A stretch of DNA of 37,963 nt. It comes from Brasilonema sp. UFV-L1 (lineage in GTDB: Bacteria > Cyanobacteriota > Cyanobacteriia > Cyanobacteriales > Nostocaceae). Position 1 is the stretch's first letter. Every line of letters begins with the position of its first letter. This document shows positions 33,559 through 37,963 of this stretch, in pieces. Below the pieces are notes generated by a model. It searched no databases, was not told where the DNA came from, and saw only the letters and a list, made by a program, of their open reading frames with translations. The DNA lies in assembly GCF_012912105.1 (NCBI RefSeq), contig NZ_QMEA01000060.1, positions 1 through 37,963 of the forward strand. Direction: 5' to 3'. The position numbers were made by a program, and so were the translations under genes.

Positions 33559-34662
33559 ATGCATCTCAATATTGCTAATGCAAAGATTTTAATTTTGGCA
33601 GCAATCCCCCACAGCCTGCGTTTGGATAAAGAGATTCGGGAAATTGAGTCAGCTATAAGAGGAGCCAGCAATCGGGGTTCATTTGAAATTAAGATTAGAA
33701 CCGCTGTACGTCCTCAAGATATTCGCCAAGCAATTGCAGAAGAACAGCCTCTAATCGTTCATTTTTGTGGACACGGCTTAGAAGATGGCAGCTTGTTGTT
33801 AGAAGATAATGACGGAAACAACAAACCTGTATCACCAAAAGCGTTGGCATCACTGTTGAAATTGCACGCTGATGGTGTTAAATGTGTAGTGCTTAACGCT
33901 TGTTATTCAGAAAAAACAGCGGTGGCAATTAGCCAATACATTAGTTATGTGATTGGCATGAATAACCCAATCAAAGACAGTGCAGCAATTGAATTTTCTA
34001 CGGGATTTTATGATGGACTGGGTTATAAAATTTCCAATAATCAAGATTTATTTAAAAGAGCCTTTGAAGAAGGCGTGGTTGCTATTGAAATGGAAAATTT
34101 TTCACAAGGATCAATACCAGTTTTAAAACAAAGATTTGAGAAAAATATCAATATAATAGTTGAAAATATAAGATATGAAAAATTAGAAGAATTACTGAAA
34201 AAAAGAAAATGGAAAGAAGCAGATAAAGAGACTTTGGAGATGATGCTGAAGTTAGTGATGCGGAGAAATCAGCAGTTTTTATATGAAGAAGATATCAAGA
34301 GTTTAAGTGATAATTTCAGTGATGAATCTGTGGAGCAAAAGCTAATAGACATTGATGGTCTATGGTCTAAATACAGTAATGAACTATTTGGCTTCAATAT
34401 CCAAAAGCGAATATATTTAGATACAGAAAAAGATTTTAATGTGTTTTCTGAAAGAGTTGGGTGGAGAAAGAAACGAGGAATTTTTGGAGCATTCTTTAAC
34501 TGGAAATCTTATGAGGAGTTAGATTTTGAATTAACTGCTCCTAAAGGTCATCTACCTTTCTTAGTACATACAGATACTGTTGTCTCTCCAATAGGTAGTA
34601 AATTGGGTACATCATCTGACAAACTTCTTTTACTATGTCTAAAAAATATCAAGTTTAATTAA
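33559..34662 (+). CDS. CHAT-protease-like domain fused to a GUN4 domain
   Basis: Protein of 367 aa. Residues 8-175 are a CHAT (caspase-HetF-associated) domain: ILILAAIPHSLRLDKEIREI, catalytic His72 in IVHFCGHG, catalytic Cys115 in VVLNACYSEKT, and VIGMNNPIKDSAAIEF. Residues 207-335 are a GUN4 domain: LEELLKKRKWKEADKETLEM, LWSKYSNELFGFNIQKRIYL, FSERVGWRKK and ELTAPKGHLP. GUN4 binds tetrapyrroles and stimulates Mg-chelatase; fused GUN4 domains occur with kinases and proteases in cyanobacteria and may be ligand sensors. A caspase-like protease gated by a tetrapyrrole sensor is an inference. No TPR repeats and no signal peptide are seen. Confidence 0.85.
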   Translation: MHLNIANAKILILAAIPHSLRLDKEIREIESAIRGASNRGSFEIKIRTAVRPQDIRQAIAEEQPLIVHFCGHGLEDGSLLLEDNDGNNKPVSPKALASLLKLHADGVKCVVLNACYSEKTAVAISQYISYVIGMNNPIKDSAAIEFSTGFYDGLGYKISNNQDLFKRAFEEGVVAIEMENFSQGSIPVLKQRFEKNINIIVENIRYEKLEELLKKRKWKEADKETLEMMLKLVMRRNQQFLYEEDIKSLSDNFSDESVEQKLIDIDGLWSKYSNELFGFNIQKRIYLDTEKDFNVFSERVGWRKKRGIFGAFFNWKSYEELDFELTAPKGHLPFLVHTDTVVSPIGSKLGTSSDKLLLLCLKNIKFN

Positions 34663-34793
34663 AAAAGGTGAAGAGATATTTGGTGGTTCTACTTAAAACG
34701 AGCCCGAGTAAATCTACTGTGAGATGCCTTTTTCGTCCGTTGAAACAAGAATCTTGGTAAATTGGCATGCATTGGAATGCTCTGACTTTACCA

Positions 34794-34914
34794 GAGCGAT
34801 CGCCCAAAGGGCAGACGCCAAAGGCGTATCGCTCCAATTATGGGAGGAAAATTAGGCGATAGCTAGCCCCTTAGGGGGCCTGCGCTAACGCTGCTGCCTT
34901 CGGCAGATCGCTCC
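34794..34914. repeat. Cluster of short palindromes (REP-like)
   Basis: GAGCGAT (34794-34800) and ATCGCTC (34828-34834) enclose GCCC-AAA-GGGC and ACGCC-AAA-GGCGT hairpins. A second group, about 34853-34914, has GCCCC-TTA-GGGGG, GCGCTAACGC and CTGCCTTCGGCAG. No gene lies in 34663-35074. TCAAATAGTATT is also repeated directly at 34948-34959 and 35049-35060. Possibly terminators for the convergent neighbours. Confidence 0.6.
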
Positions 34915-35074
34915 ATCTGATGCAAAAATATTAGTGTGTTTCAAAAATCAAATAGTATTTCTATGTAGCAATCCTAAATAATTCATGAAATTCTCTGTTT
35001 CTTTTCTTGGCGTTCTTGGCGTCTTGGCGGTTCGATAATTTTTACAACTCAAATAGTATTCCTATATATTTTTC

Positions 35075-37963
35075 CTAATTCGCCTGCACTTGGGCATTCA
35101 AGACTTTGTTAATGCGATCGCGTGTTTCTAACAAATGTGCCTTGGTGTACTCGTCACTTGAACTCAGTCCATCCAACTTCTCATTCAATTGCTTTAATTT
35201 ATACCAAGCTAATGTCCGAGCATCTTCTGGAACAGGTTCTTTCCTCAATACCATCATGGTCAATTTGTCAACATATTTTCTTTGCAAGCCTCTACGCAAG
35301 CTGGAAATGACGATTGGCTTGTCATTTGGTTTCAGCACTTCAGTCCAAATGCCGTTTTGTAATGTATCAAATAGCTCTGGTATAGAAAGGGTTTGATTAC
35401 CTTGATTTTTGAGTTCGATATCTTTGAGGCGGGAGAGGCGATCGCCTGACAGCAAATCCCACAACACTGAACTTTGCATGTACAAAACCCAATCATGAAT
35501 GGGAAAGTCCAAACGACCAGTTCGGGGAGAACTCCCCCAATGTCGCCAACGAGAAGGTGCTAATTTATTCAGTAATTCTGGCGGAAAACTCAGAGCATCC
35601 TCCGCGAATACATACTTTTGTACAAGCTCTAACGCCTGGCGTTGTTGTTCTACAGGCACAGGCTGAAATGGTAATCTTCCTTGAGTATTTCCCGGTTGAA
35701 CCCTGTAAAAAGACTGACCACCAATATATTTTGTAATATAGTAAATATTTTGAAAATAGTGACTAAATACTGTACCGAACTCTTCCTTCACATTGCTGAA
35801 ACTCTCACTAGACAAAAGGTCAACACTGTTGAGTTGTTGCCACATAACCAATGCATTATCCAACTGCCAATGAGAATAAAGCAACACATTATTGCTGTTA
35901 TCCCATGCATTAGCAGTTGGGTCAAGGTCAAACACATCTTCATCTGTGGAATAACTTAACTCAGGTTTGTTAGATTGCTCAGTAATTTTATCCAAAAATG
36001 GTTTTTCTGCTGCGGGAGTTGCGACTGGAATTGGTGTATATCCATATTGAATTGCCCACTCATCATAAGGTCCGATCATCTTAGGGAAATAATCTCCCTG
36101 CTTAGTTCCTCTGGGGGCAACATTTGGTGGAATATAGTCCATCACTGACGAAATGAGACCTTTGTTGCGAGTGACATCCTTATTATTCATTTCTTCTGGA
36201 GTCAGCAAAGTACTACCACGGAAATTATGCCTCAATCCCAGAGTGTGTCCTACTTCATGAGCAATAATTAACCGTAAATATTGATGAACAAAGTCTTTCA
36301 TTTGCTGATTATTTGGCGGGGTATCTCGCAAAAGCTTCATCGCCAGTGAACCGTAAGCAAATTGGTTAGCAGCTTCCATACCATAGCAAAGGTCGTACTG
36401 ACCTGCTAGTTTTGATAAACGACTCGCTAACCCGTCCATTTCCGTACTCTCAACGGAAGTGTCGCTACTTTCTGTCTCTAATCTATTTGTGCAAAGCAGG
36501 CTATTGTGCATCAATGCCGACAGGGACGTCTGATTTTTTGTTTGGTTGAGTTGTACAACTTTAGGATAATCATTCTTGAGTGCCCGGATAAAGCTACCGT
36601 CTACCAGAATATCTGCAGCTAAAATTTCTCCTGTCAAGGGGTTAACGCGGGATGGTCCCATAGCGAAATACCCATCTACTGTATTAATCCAGCGAATTGT
36701 ATTGTAGCGTATGTCTGCTGGGTCCCATGTCGCGTTATCCGGCATTTGCTGCACTTGAATCGCATTTTTAAATCCTGCTTTTTCAAAGGCTTGATTCCAC
36801 ATGAGGACACCTTCTTTGATAGCATCGCGATATTCTAGGGGTACTGCGTTATCAATCCAGAAAACGATGGGTTTTTTCGGTGGAGAAACAGCTGCGCTAG
36901 GATTTAGTTTTTCTAAATGCCAACGGTTGATGTAGCGGACAAATGAGTCTCTACGTTCGTCGTTAGAGATATCTTGGTAGGCAGTGATAAAATAGCCAAC
37001 ACGCTCATCGGCTAGACGCGATCGGTAATTCTTCTCTGGAAGTTGCGACAGACTGTAGTGAACGCGCAAAGTGAAACCTCGAAGATCTGGTAGTGTACCA
37101 CCAAAACGGAATTTTCCACTATTGACACGAGTGTTAGTAAAGTTCAATACCGACTCGATTTCCATATTTAAAGGAAAGGCTTTAGCAGTCCCAAAATATG
37201 ATTTGTCTGCCGCTGGCGCAACTCCCAAACTAGAAGATAATCCTGCTAAATCTGTCAGCAGCAAATCTCCCATATCGATGAGAAGTGTTTTGCGTACTGG
37301 ATGAATGCTTTTGATAGATACTGAGTAGAGAACTGAGTCACTAAAAGATCGGGCAAGCGATCGCTCTTGTGGATCTCCTTCGCGGGTACGAAAGTTGACA
37401 TTACGAACCACAAAATGCACTTTGTTATTCACCCGCTGAAAATAAAACAAAAAATCCTGCAATGGCATTCCACTGTAGATTCCAGCTTCACCGATACCAG
37501 ATTCTAGAGTTGCTGTCGCTAAATAATTATTATTAAGTTGTTCCGGTTTAATTTCTAGATAAATTTTATTCTTTTCTTTATCTCGGTACAGAGTAAACAG
37601 GCCTGGTAATGTTTCAGTATCTTTGACAACTTTATCAAACGGCTCTAATTCTTCCTTTTTTGATGGTTTCGGGGTGACATCAGTTTTTTCCTCTGGCTTC
37701 GTAGGCTTTTCTACAATATTCTGTACTTGCAAAAATGGTTGCTGTTCAGCTTTTTTAGTATCTTCAACAACCCAAATAAAAGATTTGCGCTGTACCTGTT
37801 GCTTCCCATCAATCACCCATACCTGCTCTTTTGGTAACCCCTGTTTCTCAAAGAAAGTAGCATTCTTTGATTTCGATGGACGTAACTGTGATGACGAAGA
37901 GGAAATCAACAGAGAACTTCTCCCCTGCTTAAGAACTTCCCCTACTTCCCCTACTTCCCCTAC
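35075..37963 (-). CDS. Large zinc-dependent metalloprotease (DUF5117/DUF4953 type), 5' end outside the window
   Basis: At least 944 aa, a metzincin-type peptidase. The zinc motif is IIAHEVGHTLGLRHNFRG (HExxHxxGxxH) near residue 550, with a downstream Met-turn candidate SVMDYIPPNVAPRG. The N-terminal half carries the DUF5117-like region (IGEAGIYSGMPLQDFLFYFQ, VVRNVNFRTREGDPQERSLA), and after the zinc site comes a long helical DUF4953-like region. Such proteins are large, exported and of unknown substrate. The frame stays open to the window edge with no ATG; upstream of 37909 it reads VLKQGRSS and repeated VGE. The first in-frame start is only a TTG at 37909, so the true start probably lies outside. 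It is followed by the palindrome cluster. Confidence 0.87.
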   Translation of the reverse strand, partial: VGEVGEVGEVLKQGRSSLLISSSSSQLRPSKSKNATFFEKQGLPKEQVWVIDGKQQVQRKSFIWVVEDTKKAEQQPFLQVQNIVEKPTKPEEKTDVTPKPSKKEELEPFDKVVKDTETLPGLFTLYRDKEKNKIYLEIKPEQLNNNYLATATLESGIGEAGIYSGMPLQDFLFYFQRVNNKVHFVVRNVNFRTREGDPQERSLARSFSDSVLYSVSIKSIHPVRKTLLIDMGDLLLTDLAGLSSSLGVAPAADKSYFGTAKAFPLNMEIESVLNFTNTRVNSGKFRFGGTLPDLRGFTLRVHYSLSQLPEKNYRSRLADERVGYFITAYQDISNDERRDSFVRYINRWHLEKLNPSAAVSPPKKPIVFWIDNAVPLEYRDAIKEGVLMWNQAFEKAGFKNAIQVQQMPDNATWDPADIRYNTIRWINTVDGYFAMGPSRVNPLTGEILAADILVDGSFIRALKNDYPKVVQLNQTKNQTSLSALMHNSLLCTNRLETESSDTSVESTEMDGLASRLSKLAGQYDLCYGMEAANQFAYGSLAMKLLRDTPPNNQQMKDFVHQYLRLIIAHEVGHTLGLRHNFRGSTLLTPEEMNNKDVTRNKGLISSVMDYIPPNVAPRGTKQGDYFPKMIGPYDEWAIQYGYTPIPVATPAAEKPFLDKITEQSNKPELSYSTDEDVFDLDPTANAWDNSNNVLLYSHWQLDNALVMWQQLNSVDLLSSESFSNVKEEFGTVFSHYFQNIYYITKYIGGQSFYRVQPGNTQGRLPFQPVPVEQQRQALELVQKYVFAEDALSFPPELLNKLAPSRWRHWGSSPRTGRLDFPIHDWVLYMQSSVLWDLLSGDRLSRLKDIELKNQGNQTLSIPELFDTLQNGIWTEVLKPNDKPIVISSLRRGLQRKYVDKLTMMVLRKEPVPEDARTLAWYKLKQLNEKLDGLSSSDEYTKAHLLETRDRINKVLNAQVQAN
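37936..37963. repeat. 9-bp tandem repeat CTTCCCCTA at the window edge
   Basis: CTTCCCCTA is repeated three times head to tail from 37936 and continues past the edge. Because its period is a multiple of three, it would encode VGE tripeptides in frame with the metalloprotease. It could equally be a non-coding repeat upstream of that gene. Confidence 0.65.

Noticed and set aside
16125-34662. A single defence island made of the STAND, PD-(D/E)XK, toxin-antitoxin and CHAT-GUN4 genes
   Set aside because: The genes are spread over 18 kb with housekeeping genes (mfd, CNNM/CorC) between them and no shared operon, so a joint system is not supported by the sequence.
1-37963. tRNA or rRNA genes
   Set aside because: No cloverleaf with a GTTCGAATC-type T arm and no rRNA text was recognised on reading; a tRNAscan-SE run would settle this.

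Overview
The window looks like a filamentous, probably heterocyst-forming cyanobacterium (Nostocales-like). The evidence is the many GCGATCGC (HIP1) octamers, a DesC-type acyl-lipid desaturase, an SbtA-type bicarbonate transporter, a CcaA-like carbonic anhydrase, a protein with the Mo-dependent nitrogenase C-terminal domain, a GUN4 domain, a 14-blade WD40 STAND protein, and many short palindromic or MITE-like repeats and short tandem repeats between genes. The genus cannot be fixed from the sequence alone.

Layout. (1) 1-2650: an inverted-repeat region, then a delta-9 desaturase divergent from an unusual TetR regulator whose C-terminal half resembles a catalytically dead tyrosine recombinase; perfect palindromes lie between them. 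(2) 2861-6357: an ACT-domain malic enzyme, then a creatininase-family amidohydrolase and a PstS/SphX-type phosphate-binding protein on the minus strand. (3) 6548-14851: an inorganic-carbon region. A bestrophin-like channel follows a Can-type beta-carbonic anhydrase (minus strand). After a non-coding stretch holding a broken 5' copy of the creatininase gene come a cupin, an OmpR-type two-component system, sbtA, a double PII-like (SbtB-like) protein, a CcaA-like carbonic anhydrase lacking the long C-terminal tail, and the wreck of a pxcA/cotA-like gene. (4) 14998-21600: a Mo-nitrogenase-domain protein, a decayed ORF, and an HTH/NB-ARC/WD40 STAND protein. Upstream of the STAND gene is an array of five NTCAGT boxes spaced about 11 bp. 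The array and the gene's 5' end recur 1.8 kb away, on the far side of nested MITEs and a secreted poly-gamma-glutamate-hydrolase-like gene. (5) 21790-25553: a large TIG/M6-like metalloprotease, a transposase remnant and a PD-(D/E)XK-like protein. (6) 25613-30966: mfd with repeat-derived insertions, and a CNNM/CorC-type membrane protein. (7) 31091-37963: a DUF433/PIN-like toxin-antitoxin pair, a Uma2 protein, a small exported protein, a CHAT-GUN4 fusion, and a large zinc metalloprotease that runs off the right edge.

How the genes work together. The clearest functional theme is region 3: Na+/HCO3- uptake (SbtA), its likely PII-like switch, two unrelated beta-carbonic anhydrases, a candidate bicarbonate or anion channel, a signalling pair and a relic of a proton-extrusion/CO2-uptake gene, all within about 8 kb. 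The most distinctive structural signals are the duplicated, helically phased operator-like array of the STAND gene, the TetR-integrase fusion, the fused double PII-like protein and the CHAT-GUN4 fusion. All family assignments come from reading motifs by eye; no database search was run.
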